Shown one piece after another: positions 37,201 to 48,802 of a DNA stretch of 64,000 nucleotides (the first letter of the stretch is position 1; the number at the start of each line of letters is the position of its first letter). The stretch lies in assembly GCA_950295325.1 (NCBI GenBank), contig OX485809.1, positions 39,713,081 to 39,777,080 on the forward strand, read 5' to 3'. Under the pieces are notes generated by a model. The model made no database searches and had not been told where the DNA came from. It worked only from the letters and a program-made list of their open reading frames with translations. A program made the position numbers and the translations under genes. The stretch is from Polytrichum commune. Taxonomy: Eukaryota; Streptophyta; Polytrichopsida; Polytrichales; Polytrichaceae.

Positions 37201-37484
37201 TGAGCAAATTACTTTTACACCAGTAGACTCTTAATTTCTTCTGTCTTCAAGTAGGATAGTCACTGACCAAATGCCAGAGAGTAAACCATATATGTATGCA
37301 GCTACAATGTCTAGGAATTCATAAAACCTCAAGAGAAACTCGTTGGCTTATCTTACCCTAGTACAGATTCACCAACATCCTCAGCAGTGTAACGAGTGTA
37401 CCCAAGGCCCTCGTAGTCCCACACCTGCCATATTCAACTTCTTAGCTATCTCTTTTTATTCGTCTTCATATTATTTATATATAT

Positions 37485-37521
<37 letters not shown>

Positions 37522-39354
37522 CACGCGTGTATTCTTATTTTATCTGCACCTAGCAGACCATCAAATCTATCACAGCAGAGTCTAATTACTAAACTGAAAA
37601 CCATGCCACAGCATATTAGCTCACTTAGAAAGAAGCAATTCACACCTGCATTGCATGGAAGGGCGCAAGCCTTGCTGACTGCAATCCCTCCCAGGCTCCT
37701 ACTTCTGGAACACTTCCCAGGCAAAGATATTGTAAGGATCCCATAAATCACATAGAGTGCCCGTAATCTGCACCAAGTTCAAGATGAAGATAAAGATGAA
37801 GAGACTGCCTGGTTGCCTCATGCTTCCTCTTTAACAAGATCCACCTTTGATGGTTTCGAGTCACATCCAGCGAAATTGTGAGCAAATCCTTTACACATCA
37901 ATTTCTTGACTGGAATGTTTGATAATGTTTTATCAGCTTTAATCACGTAGGAATTCAACTAAGATGATAATCACCATCAACAAATAATCTGGCCATGGCT
38001 TGCTGAGGCAACTGTAAGTTGACCAATGTGATCCTGCCTTCATATATCTTTCAAAGACCACTGCAGTGATTAAATCAGTCATCTCTCATGGGTGATTTCC
38101 AATCTGAATATCAATATTGCACTGTGACAAGATCACTCCTATTGAGAACATGCAGGTAACCCTCTTTTTTGGAGGAAAATAAGCTCCTTTTGGACGCAGA
38201 ATATGTAACATAATCGATGCGTGATTCTCATTGATCCAAGAACTATCAACAACAACATCCCTGGCAGAGTCTAAGCCCAACCAGCCCAATGAGAAACGTG
38301 GCAAAGAAGCACCTTTGAAGAAATGGACTGTGGCTGGAGTGATTGAGCTGACGCGCTGGTCCGGAACAGCATTCGTGTCAACATTTTGCAAGGTGGGCAG
38401 CTTGGCATTGCTATCAATCATGGCCACCCGCAAATCCCTCGACAATGGTGAACTTGCTGCAACAGCTCGAGAGAGAGGCACAGAATGAGACCCCAGCATG
38501 GCATCACTAAAATGGGAGCCCACAAAGCATAGGATCCAGAACCTCGTCACCTTTATGGGAAAACCAAACACATAGTAGATCTATGGTAGTTGCAAAAGAA
38601 AAGCAAAATATGGTTTCCAGACCTAACGCAATAGGTGGAGAATTCTCAATTTTTCATGTCTTCCCATGTCAAAATTAGGCAGAGACCAATGCCAGGTTTA
38701 AGACATACCAAGGCCACAGCCAACTGCCGCACGCGCCATTCCCTCACCAACAATGACCACATCATCGTCCTCTCTAGGATCTATGGTAGATACAGAAGAA
38801 TAGCGGGCAAGTATGATTTCCACACCTAATACAATGGGTGAGAATTCTTATATGTTCCCATATATAAATGAGACATAGACCAATCACGGGTTCAAGTCAT
38901 ACCAAGGCCACAGCCAACTGCTGCCCCCACCATGCCCCCACCAACGATGACCACATCATAATCCTCTGGAGGAGTCTCCTGTAATCAAAACCCTCACATC
39001 TCTTAATAATCATTGAAGCCAAACCCATCTTTCCGAAACCTACCAATTCCTTCAGTGCATCACACACACACATCCAAATTCATCCACTCATCTTCTACAG
39101 TCCGCATCCAATCAAACCACATACATAACCTATGTGCAAGATTCAAAAGCCACCTCAAACTGAGTAAATCTTCTCCCCAAATGCATACGTACAGAGCACA
39201 TCCTCTCAAAACAGCATGCATAAATTTCAAAAACGCTCCTAATTCAAAGTACCTTTGCAGCATGGCTTGAGAAGCAGGTCGCCTGGATGAGGTGTCTGGG
39301 ATGAGCACACCAGAGGTTCTGAGTCCTCACCAAACTCTGCAAAGCTCTCTTCAT
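34255..39354 (-). CDS. COQ6: Ubiquinone biosynthesis flavin monooxygenase COQ6, 9 exons
   Basis: Exons, 5' to 3' on the minus strand: 39354-39253, 38978-38903, 38456-38313, 37698-37646, 37424-37357, 36665-36614, 36576-36352, 35590-34985 and 34452-34255. All phases close; 507 aa, the family's usual length. COQ6 is the mitochondrial FAD-dependent hydroxylase that modifies C5 of the ubiquinone ring precursor. Visible: residues 1-34 are basic, Ser/Thr/His-rich and free of acidic residues (MKRALQSLVRTQNLW...), a good mitochondrial presequence. The FAD Rossmann motif VIVGGGMVG follows (45-52), then RVSSITPAT, the VGADGG NAD(P)H/FAD motif (241-246), GDAAH with HPLAGQGVNLGFGD (402-422), and a conserved C-terminus ending LKKQIISYAMGGR. 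Introns 7 and 8 each hold a 5S-derived SINE. A decayed copy of exon 2 lies in intron 2. Confidence 0.96.
34541..34899 (+). mobile_element. 5S-rRNA-derived SINE, copy 2
   Basis: Starts GGGTGGCTTAAACCCAAGG like the other two copies and shares the body (CATAGTGGGGGTATCCGGGT, CAACCAACCATGTGGGAACC, GAGGCAGTATTCTTCAGGG). The 5S box C region is missing and the copy is about 40 bp shorter, consistent with an internal deletion. Flanks TACATAGCGAAA (34528-34539) and TACATTGTGAAA (34900-34911) match at 10 of 12 bases, a probable target-site duplication. It lies in COQ6 intron 8, antisense to the gene, and its right end is only about 75 bases from exon 8. Confidence 0.72.
35747..36145 (-). mobile_element. 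5S-rRNA-derived SINE, copy 3, with perfect target-site duplication
   Basis: Flanked by perfect 9-bp direct repeats CTCTTCTAG at 35738-35746 and 36146-36154. The element therefore starts exactly at the GGGTGGCC that begins the 5S-like head, as expected for a Pol III-transcribed retroposon. The head reads, on the minus strand, CAGATCCCATGGGAATTCC, AAGGTTAAGC and TTGGATGGGTGACCTTTC, matching the 5S internal control region. The 399-bp body matches copies 1 and 2. The 3' end is pyrimidine-rich (TCTTTCTCTTCTCCTCTCTT); no poly(A). Located in COQ6 intron 7, same strand as the gene. Confidence 0.85.
37485..37520. repeat. (TG)n microsatellite in COQ6 intron 4
   Basis: An AT/GT stretch followed by about 15 uninterrupted GT dinucleotides. 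It lies in the intron between exons 4 and 5 and is likely length-polymorphic. Confidence 0.9.
38579..38973 (-). repeat. Tandem duplication covering COQ6 exon 2
   Basis: Unit 38579-38778 and unit 38779-38973 start with ATCTATGGTAG and share GAATTC, AGACCAAT and CATACCAAGGCCACAGCCAACTG. The second unit (5' in gene order) carries the real FAD-binding exon (38978-38903). The first carries a decayed copy ending at 38709: its glycine motif reads GEGMAR instead of GGGMVG, and its possible acceptor would splice out of frame. The decoy keeps a GTATG donor. Confidence 0.85.
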
Positions 39355-42300
39355 CTTCCGAAATTTGACACAAATTTAGGGTTGAGTGTTGAGATCGAAT
39401 TGTTGCAATTTGTTCACGCTTGTTCACATTGCCGTGAATGATCGTGGCAGTGGAGATGGAACATGGTGCTCGAGCCCGCTGCAATGTGCGGAGCGCTCGG
39501 CATGCACAATTTCCTTCCTCTCCCCTTGCTATCCAGGAGCAAATCCACCAGCTAACGGGATACTGTCCGGTAAGGTAGGGCTCTCGAGGCAGTGTTGGTA
39601 AGTTTCGTCTCGATTTCATACCATTCGGGTATCTACGAGACTACGATGGGCTTGGGTTTCTCATCTCGAAGCCCAAGGCAATGGATTTTCATCTTTGTGA
39701 CACGGAATCTAAAGTAACACCTTCCTTTTGGTGACAACTATTTTGATCTTTAAACCATCAACAAACAAGTGTAACAGTGCCATCTAGTGATTCATTGTTT
39801 GAAACCATTAATCATTTGTGGTGTAAAGTATAGAATAGCACCACTTTAACCATTCATAATGATGGTGCAAGAAGGAATCAAGAACACTTTCAGAAGAGCA
39901 TTACCTTTGGCCAATCGCAATGGTTAATCAGGGATTTATTCGCTCACCAGGGCAATGCAAGAAGTGATCCACAAAAGGGGGACAACATCTTCATTTAATA
40001 GAAGATCCTCACTGTAGTAAGGATAATTTTGTGGTGATTCTCACTAAGCAATCCAACTTCAAAAGACCCCCCCCCCCCGTTAGTGGAGAGTAAAAGACTC
40101 GTTCCATGAGACAATTTTGCAATTTTTTGTAGGTTGCATATGAATTTTATTTTATTTTTGAATTTTTTGTTTTGTAGACTATGTATAGATTTGCTAATTT
40201 ATGGAATTTTTCCAAGCTACTTAACCTTTCTAAAACAGCAAAAGTATCTTAAAATGTTGCTATAAGGCCTATGTGGTTCTAAGAATATCACTTGGTGTAA
40301 GATGGCCCCTTGTCTAAAGGTTGGTCTTTTCATCATGATTACAATCCATAGTAAGTTGTTGACTTTGTATCTATAATATGTTTAGCTACCCACAACTAAC
40401 ATGCCTTAAGTCTTATAAGGGCAGCCAAGAGCACTTCCGGTCCCACCCACCCACACAAAGAACCTCCTAAAAGGCCTTTGTGGCACTTTTATCTTCCTCT
40501 TTTGTCTATCCTCTTCAAGCTCTAGGTGGTTGTGGCTCTCAGCTTGTGGGTGCAAGCACAGTCAAGTACACAACTCCATTACCCTACATAGGTTTAAGTG
40601 AAAGTGATTCAAAATTATATACTAACTTTGAATTTTGTGAAGGAAAAAAAACCATAAACATTTGGAAAACACAATGATCTACAAAGCCAAGCAATTTGTG
40701 TTGACCAAATCAATTTCAAGAAAAGTCTTCATGTTTTAGAAGACAATGCAAGTAGTGTGTGCAATTAGGTACATTGAACACATAATTGTCTAAAATTTAT
40801 TTAAAACATGATAAAATCACATTTAGTTCATTATATTCTAATTCTTTTTGTCATGGCGCCCTCAAGTTTAAAATGAATTCAATGAATCACGGGTAGATCA
40901 CTTAGTGCATTTTAAAAACGACGTGCGGCATAATATAGAGAGGATTAAAATCATTTGAAATAAAAATTATAAAGGAAATCCAAATAATGAAGGGGCCATT
41001 AAATGTAGACAATCCCATTATAAGTAACTTAGATGGACATAAAACGTGGGCCATTATTTTTTTGTAAAATTAATATAGGGGCTGAAGATAAGGATCCTAG
41101 AAGGTATGTTTAGTATGGTATGTAAATGGGTTTAGGACTCATGGGGATGGATGATAATTGGGATTTCCGTCTGTCCAAAAATGGATGAAAAAGGAACGCG
41201 CCATCGTTAAAAGGAATATAGAGTACAAAAAATTGCAGTGACTTGGACAATATAAGTAATGGAAGGGTGCAAACAAATGGGCCATTTTTGAAATTTAAGT
41301 AATCATAGGGAGGCTTTAATTCAACCCTTGAAGGTAAATAGCCCCAAAACAAAAAACCCCCAGCCGCATGTGGTGCACAAAAATGCCTTAGAGTGATCTA
41401 CCCGTGCAATGAATATGATAAAAAAAAATCCAACTCCAAAATATTTAAGGTCATGAAATCTATGTTCAAAATCAAATTTATCAATTACCTTTTGAGCGGT
41501 ACTTTTAATAATAATTATTGAGGATCTCCTTTTGATATTCTATATTTGAGTACCTAACACAACAATAGAGGGCACCTTGAAACAATTCCAATTTAAATAA
41601 CATTTTTTTACTAATTTGAGGCATTTGACTAAAAACATTATGGTTTTAGTATACCAGAGCATGTTTTCCGTATACTTGACCGTGCTTGCTCCCTTGTAGA
41701 ATATATGTTTGTAACTTTTGGATTGTGTGAGGGTTGTGTGTGGTTATTGGATTATGCTTTAAAGAGTTTTTGGTTTGAGTTTTTAGTAATTGTGTTCCTT
41801 CATTTGTATTCTCAAAGCTTCTATATTTAGTTTTAGTACCTTAGTGGTCCCTCTTACTCTATTAGCTTAAAACCATTCTTGAATCTCACATAATCTCCCA
41901 GTTTTGAATTGTTAGCAAATCTCTTTTGAATTTTCATATCTCTTGGATATCTCTTAAATCTTAGATCTAACTTTTAGTTTCTTCACTTTGAATCATTAAT
42001 GAATCTCTCTTAGTATCCTAACTTTGAAGTGTTATTGGATCCCTCTTAATTTCTTAACTTTGAATCAATATAATATTTCTCTTAGTCTCTCAATTTTCTC
42101 TTTGATATAATTTATTCATATATATCACTTTTCATTTTGAACCTCTGTTAGTTTCAAAAACGAATCGAAACAACACATGAACATGGATTAACTATTGACA
42201 ACTCCACTACATGTAGGTTAAATTTTCATCAACACAACTCAAAGTAGTGTTGACATGTTTTTTTGGTTGATTGTTTTCTTTTTATACCATAAGTTCGGCT

Positions 42301-43522
42301 CATATTACATTATTTATGAAATTTTACATTTACTATACTCTAGAAAAAAACCATAATTTGGAGTTAAACATTACAAACATGATAGGTTAGAGTATCAAGT
42401 GAGAGTACATATCACAATCGATACCTAACTTTAATGTGTATGTAGATATATATATATGTAAGTTAATCTAAGGGTTAAGAAATTGATTGTGGCACATGCT
42501 CTTGGTAGGGCAAATCAATAGTTGTCCAAACACCTCCGGTAGGGCAAATCGATCATCGTGTTTTGGTGTGGCAAAATAGTGAACAAAAAGGTGAAAACAT
42601 GTCTAAGCTTACAAGGGATTTTTTCGGGAGATTGTCTGAATTCAAAACGGAGAGAAGATTGGAGATGGTAGTATATAATTTGTGTTGAATTTGTGGGAAA
42701 ACACTTCCATCCTAAAGTCAAATGCAAGTGCGTGTACAAATTATTTCGCACAAAGGGCTTAAGAAACTCAATCGAAAGAAAGAATAATTGGTATGAGTTG
42801 ATACTATAAAAATGCAGTTGTTGATGAATACCATCAGAGTCAATACCCTAACTAATTGAAACTAACTATGGATTATGGCGCAATCGATACCTTGTTATAT
42901 AATGGGTATTAGGCGTTCAAGGACCTTCAATTACTGCACCAACCAATAGTCTACACATGGGGGGATCACTCCATTGTCAAGTTGAACACCACGTGCGACC
43001 AAAAAAAATCTTCTTTTGGTAAGTTGCACCACCAAAATGGGTCAAAATTTTATCAAATTTTTTTTCATGAGTAGATATACACAGTACCTATGACATAGTT
43101 AAAAGTGGTAACTAAATTTGATGATTTTTTTTTTTCATAAAACATACCGTTTCTAACTAGAATGACACAGAATTGAACTAAAATAATTACTAAAAAAAAT
43201 AAAGATGACTAAAATTTTCAAAAAAAATTTCCAAAGATACTATCAATGGTTATGTATATGTAGAAAAAATATCATAAATTTTAAAATTATATATGGCATG
43301 TAATGTAGGGGTAGCAAACTTTGTCCGCATGTGGTGTCAACTTGACAATGAAGTGACCTCCCCGTGAGTCTACATCATAGTCCATATCCTAACACTTGAT
43401 GGATTTTAGCCTGTACTTTTGGTGAAGTGTTGAAAGACCTAAGGTTAGGGCATCAATCAATAGTTATTGTATAGTTGATATCCTAACCTTTGGTAAATTG
43501 TAGCCTTATCTCTAGGTTGAGG

Positions 43523-44307
43523 CTCGGGGGGTGCACCTTTCATTAAAACCTAGAATCACGTGCGTTCACTACATATTCTAAAAACCCCCTATATACAAGT
43601 TATTTTTTGTGAAATGAAGTAATACACATACAATTACAACAATAAATATACAAGTGACAATATGTATACACAAAAAAACATCCATTCATATATAGTCATT
43701 AACATAAGTATACAAATATACTTTTGAACAATAACAAACCCTTATAATATGTATAACAAAATATCCTAGCTTTCATCAGCAAAGTCGTTGAAAACTTTTT
43801 CATCTCCCGGATGTAACTCATAAACATTTGATTCACCAATATATGTCATTATAGCCAATGCAATTATTGTCTCTAAGTCTACCATCAAATGATCAATAAG
43901 ATCACATGTCCACTTGTTGTTAGCCCCTTTTTGATACCAACATAAACCAATCTCCTTGTTACTTTGAGCTGAACGAATCATTTCAAAACCCTAATACTGC
44001 CTCTTTCCCCGATATTACCTTGACACCTTGTACATGGTTCATACTACCCTATAAGGTTGCTAACGAAAATCGTTAATCCTAGTTAATCATAATTTCATCC
44101 AATATGAAAACTTATGATATGTAGTATAGTAACAATACCATACAAGTACAATTATTGTATACTTTTTAAAGGCCTCCCATATATGTACGTAATTATAAAT
44201 TATAACATGTATACCATATGTATACGTAATATGGCAAGGTCCAAATCAATACCCCTCTTGTGCACTCACGTATACTCGTACATGTTTAGTACAATGCACC
44301 CCCCGAG
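43523..44307 (-). mobile_element. TIR element with 8-bp TSD and conserved 71-aa ORF, copy 1
   Basis: Ends are CTCGGGGGGTGCAC and its reverse complement except for the last base on one side. Direct repeats GGTTGAGG (43515-43522) and GGTTGAAG (44308-44315) flank it, an 8-bp target duplication with one mismatch. The 785-bp element matches 60643-61417 nearly throughout, in opposite orientation. It carries a 71-aa open frame (43981-43766, minus). Eight-bp duplications are typical of hAT and P superfamilies, but the TIR sequence does not let me assign one. No transposase is present, so it must move in trans. Confidence 0.85.
43766..43981 (-). CDS. Small conserved transposon-borne ORF, unrecognised (copy 1)
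   Basis: 71 residues starting MIRSAQSNKEIGLCWYQKG. It differs at only four residues from the frame at 60959-61174. Central part hydrophobic (LETIIALAIMTYIG), C-terminus acidic. I do not recognise the family. A more distant, broken relative lies at 60073-60230. It may be an exon captured from a host gene (an uncertain thought: the WYxKG...LxDHL...IIALA pattern suggests the C-terminal end of some larger protein) rather than an independent gene. Confidence 0.4.
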   Translation of the reverse strand: MIRSAQSNKEIGLCWYQKGANNKWTCDLIDHLMVDLETIIALAIMTYIGESNVYELHPGDEKVFNDFADES

Positions 44308-46724
44308 GGTTGAAGTGTTAAAAAACCTATGTTATGATAGTACTTGTGACCGTGTGTTGTAGTCCAAACCCTAACCTTTGGTTACAAACATCCACTTTTT
44401 GGAAAAGTATAAAAAAAATCAGGATAACAATATTACGTATTATCTAATCAAAAGATATCATATAACATATGTTTTTTTGTTTTCTATTTATTTCCTCGCT
44501 ATTCTCCCTCGTGTTAGCCTCTTTCTCTTAGTCTTTTCCTCTCTCTAAGGGCATCAAGCTTATCCAACCTTTTGTGAGCTCGTTTCGCATAAAAAATAGC
44601 CTTAATCGCACGAAACCCCAAAGAGAAGTCTCAAACTGTTAGTTTCTCGTTGACAACCTTTGAAATATAGACTTTGCAATCTTCGTATTAAGTAATATGA
44701 TAGAAGGCCGAGAATATTCCATGGAATACTATCAGTCCCAGTGAACATTGTTATGAATTTGAATAATGTTCAAAAACTGTTGGAATATATTTCCATCCTG
44801 AACCACAACTATCCAATCCCACTACACTAGTTTCGGCTATAGCCCCGTAGAGGTATTTTGCTTTCTTATTTTCTTTTTAAATCCTACCAATAGGGTTTGT
44901 TGCGACATGAGTTTCTTGCCTCTTGTTCTCGGAGGGTGTCGCCTTGCGGTTAAGGTTGGCCAATGAAGAAGTCAAGCAACCCTTGACCCCAACTTCAATG
45001 TCTACAAACAAATGATGCTTAAGCACATACAACTTAAGCTGTTTATTTCAAAACATAATAATCCTTGTATCTAGCCCATAAGTAATCACATCTCATTGGG
45101 TGGATCCTAGAACCCAAGTTTACAAGGGCCTCCACAACATGCTCCATTAAAGGGTCAAAAATAGATTGCATAATGGGTAGCATGATCGGGGCCCTTCAAT
45201 AGTCCCCAACAACTATACGGACCGTTAGACATAGTTCCACAATAATTTTTCATCCACTCGTGTGTTTCATGAGAGTTTGAGAGAGGCACATGTATATTGC
45301 ATGAAGATGGAAATAGTTTGATATCAAAGATTCAATAAGTGAAGCACTAAGATAGATAGGCGATCAACCCTAAAATAAGATTGGAAGAGGAAATACATAG
45401 GAGATAGGGTTATGAGCAAGTGAGCGCAATTGAGAGAGTTAACATAAGTTGTTAGAAAGGTTGTTAGACCACTAGGTTGTTGGAATCCTGATTACTTATT
45501 GTCATATGATGTGTACAATGTGCTTATCTCTATGGCTAATTGGATAGCCTAGTCATAGCCTATGCATGTCGCTTTAATCACGTATTGTCCTTTTGATGTA
45601 TTTGTATGAAAGTATTGTGGCAGTTTTCTTCCCTTGCATGTGTTGGCCTTTGGTTTTCATGGAAATCAAACTGTAAGTGAATGTTTGATGTTTGATCAAT
45701 GCAATTCTATTTTGAATTACAGTTAAACATAAAGTAATCAAGGGATGGACTATTCAAAACTCATGACGAAAGTCTTGAGTAGACTATTGCCTCCTAAAAA
45801 GGAAAAGAGCATTGCCAAGTTACAAAGACTATCGCCAAAAGCTATTGAGCTTCACATCTGACGTACAAACATGCAAATTGTACACGTAGGAGTCCACATA
45901 TAAGTCGGAATCACACACGACTATAAAAACACAAGGGAACCTTCTTGAGAGAATGAAATGTTTGATTGACCTTGTTAAAAGGGAATCAAGCATGAAGAGC
46001 CATAGATTGTTATAGATTTCCTATTCCAATGTGAAAATTAATCCTTACAGACACTATACATGTCTTCTCTAAGACCTAGTGCCCTAGATTGTTGTCTTTA
46101 TTTTGATCAAATGATAACAAAAATCTAAAGTACAAATATGCAACCTGAAGATTACTTTAAAAAAATTGATATGTCATTAGGATTAGCTTTGAAAACTCCA
46201 AATTAATATACATGAGGTAAATTGATGAATCAACAATAAACCTATAGGAGGTCAAGATTTTATGTTGGATAAATGAGAAGTATGCTTATATACAATAATT
46301 CCTTCTTTCCCCACAATCACTTTGTTGTTGATTCATCCTAATTTAATCTCAATATCTTCATTTGGAAATCTTTATGCTAATTATAGGACCATCTCGGTTT
46401 CAAAAAGAAATATCCAAGCTCTAAAGAGTTTGCAATGATTTCACCTTCACCGAATCAACATGGTGGCCAATATTTAATTTGTAGGTCAAAATGTCCGATA
46501 AAGTACAAATGTAGTATATTTTGACTAGGTATGTTTTTATCATCACTTTTATGCACAAGAATCAATGTAATTATACACATGCTTGATAAGTAAGAACATT
46601 CCAAAAAATCCACTGCAAAATGTTTGTGTTGTGAGGCCAGGGTGAGTTGACTTAAAAGGTGAGTTTGAGAGTTCATAGGTAAAGTCATAAAAAAAGAAAA
46701 TTAGACTTTTATCAATATTCTAAA

Positions 46725-47297
46725 CAGGGTTGTCTATTGTGTTGTGACGGAGGCTAATCTCGGCATAATGTCGTGCCGTCACGACACGTATCCGTCACGA
46801 CATTATGCCGGATGTTGTCTTTATCCTGATGGACTTGAATTTTACCGAATCCTGTGTGTAATTACATTACCCCATTTCGGACACGTAGGATGTAAGATGT
46901 CCACGTGTGATGACATGTCAGCAAAGTAGAGGTAAAGTGGGGAAAAAATTACTAGCGCCCGTCCGCCCCCCCATCCGCCCCCGTTCCCGCCCGTCCGCCC
47001 CCGTTCCCCGATCGTCCGCCCCCGTCCGCCCCGCACCCTTCTTAGTCATATTTTACTACTTTGATTTTAACAGAATGATAAACAGAATGGCAAAATGGTT
47101 TACCTGGCGCTAGGCATATTCACGTCCATGTCGGCCTTTTCTGCCACATAGGACGCCACCTTGGCAAGAAGGTAAGTATTTTACCCACCCTACTAGCTTC
47201 CCCCTAGGTTGACCCTATGTGGACCCTATTGTGTCGTGACGGAGGGGTTTGTCATGACACGACACGACACGTCATGACGTCAGGATAGACAACCCTG
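46725..47297. mobile_element. Non-autonomous hAT-type element
   Basis: Terminal inverted repeat CAGGGTTGTCTAT at both ends, with perfect 8-bp target duplications ATTCTAAA at 46717-46724 and 47298-47305. A CAGGG terminus plus 8-bp duplication is characteristic of hAT elements. Subterminal zones are dense in TCGTGACGG/CACGACA motifs, including a long imperfect palindrome at 46761-46810, as expected for transposase binding sites. No transposase gene. The centre is a GC-rich minisatellite (46956-47038). Confidence 0.92.
46956..47038. repeat. GC-rich minisatellite inside the hAT element
   Basis: Repeated CCGTCCGCCCC / CCGTTCCCG words make an 83-bp tract that is almost free of A and strongly C-rich on the plus strand, in sharp contrast to the AT-rich surroundings. 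The opposite strand has many G runs. Confidence 0.85.
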
Positions 47298-48659
47298 ATT
47301 CTAAAAGGATGATGTCATGCTATAAAAACTTGACTGTCCAGCTTGTTAGTAGGTTTCAAACTAGGTCGAACTCCAAGTTTGATCCCTGAGTCTTTTAGAG
47401 ATTTCATGGATGATTAAACATTGAAGTGGGGCTTTTGAACCCAACGTGAAGGAGCTGATTCAGATTATGTGGTAGAACCCACCTTCCAACCCTGGTTCAC
47501 GCTCAAAACTGGTGGTGGGATTCACCAACATCCGACTTAAACATCCCATTCAGTTAAAGGATAATTACTCTATCGACAATGAGATGCTTCCTTAACCTCC
47601 AAAAAAGGCTCGATCCTTTGTGAAGTTGGGTAATCTAGTGGTTTCACATGATGTGCTAGTAACATGCACTTCTTTACTCAAAACATCCTCCTGTGAAACC
47701 TTCTCAATCTTGTACCATTATTTGGAAACGCATTTCCAACCATAATGTGGTGTATGATGGCGAACTTGTGTGAAAAATAGGCCACTTGCCTAAAGCCAGA
47801 CAGTTGTAAAGAGTAATTAAGTTTCCTATGAACCATGAACCCCTGTAAATTGGAGACTGGTTAGCTGACCAAATATGAAGAACAAGTGTCATCAAGAGCA
47901 AGATCAGAACCTTACAATGTTCTTGCTTGATGAGTCGTATACTCAGGTCACAAATCCATGCAACCAATCCTGAAAAAATTCTCACCCGAAAGATTGAGTC
48001 ATTGTCTGCAGAGAATTGTTCTTGAAATGTTGACATATCATTTCAGGAAGTGTGCCCATGAAGTAAAGAGGAACTCAAAGAAAATTTAAAGACAAGGAAC
48101 AATGGCCTCTGAAATAGTGATGCTTGTTGCACTTTTATTGGTTACTGCTTTTTCTTAGGAGCGTAGAACTTTTAGATTGGGAACTCAGCTCGCATGATGA
48201 GAGTATATATATTTCTTATGGATGCTCAATTATGGTTTGCTTAACCAATCGAAACACCGTCAGGAAAAAATCAGTAGCATACGGCAAAAATCATGTCAAG
48301 GGGTGAATTCCCATGTAATCAACCTAGTATTTGAAGATCTAGAAATGCTTGTTGGGATCTCTCACTAATAACTCTTGGGATGTGAAATTGTTGATTGAAT
48401 GTTCAATGTCTACCTTTTGAATGGATGAGTTTGAGAGTCGGGGACACTCTAGTCATTGTGTACAAGCGTACACAACATGGCCATCTCATTGTTATGGCAT
48501 TCTAAATGTAGGTACACAAAAAGCATTGTGGTAGTACCCTCCCTTTATTGCTTTTGTACACTCATTGTACAAAAGACGTACACGGAACAAGGTGCTACCT
48601 AATGTGAGGCTTCATCTGATGGATTGATTTATGATTGGAATGGGAGTTTCTGGGGACCC

Positions 48660-48802
48660 TAGTACACCCTAACCTCCGTAATGTCACCCTTTGTAATATC
48701 ACTCCCTCTCTTATATCTTGAAACCCTAGGGAATGGATGTGCTCAATTCAAATCTCCCTCCTTGTTGTCACACTTGTCTCTCAAATGTCACATGTTTTGA
48801 CA
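48660..48802 (-). repeat. Inverted copy of the 23877-24035 repeat
   Basis: CCTCCGTAATGTCACCCTTTG, TATCTTGAAACCCTAGGGAA, GTGCTCAATTCAAATCTCC, TTGTTGTCACA and CTCAAATGTCACAT are the reverse complement, in order, of the plus-strand repeat at 23877-24035. No terminal repeats were seen. Confidence 0.65.

Noticed and set aside
38506-38571. COQ6 exon 3 acceptor at 38507-38508 (TTTAG)
   Set aside because: It would leave exon 2 and exon 3 out of phase. The TTGCAG acceptor just before 38456 closes the frame and gives GLASSPLSRDL, as in other COQ6 proteins.
39239-39619. 126-codon minus-strand open frame over COQ6 exon 1
   Set aside because: It does not join exon 2 in phase and is rich in acidic residues late in the frame. 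The overlapping 34-codon frame gives a good presequence and a correct junction.
47704-48036. 110-codon minus-strand open frame, thought possibly retrotransposon-derived
   Set aside because: No reverse transcriptase, integrase or zinc-knuckle motif can be seen.
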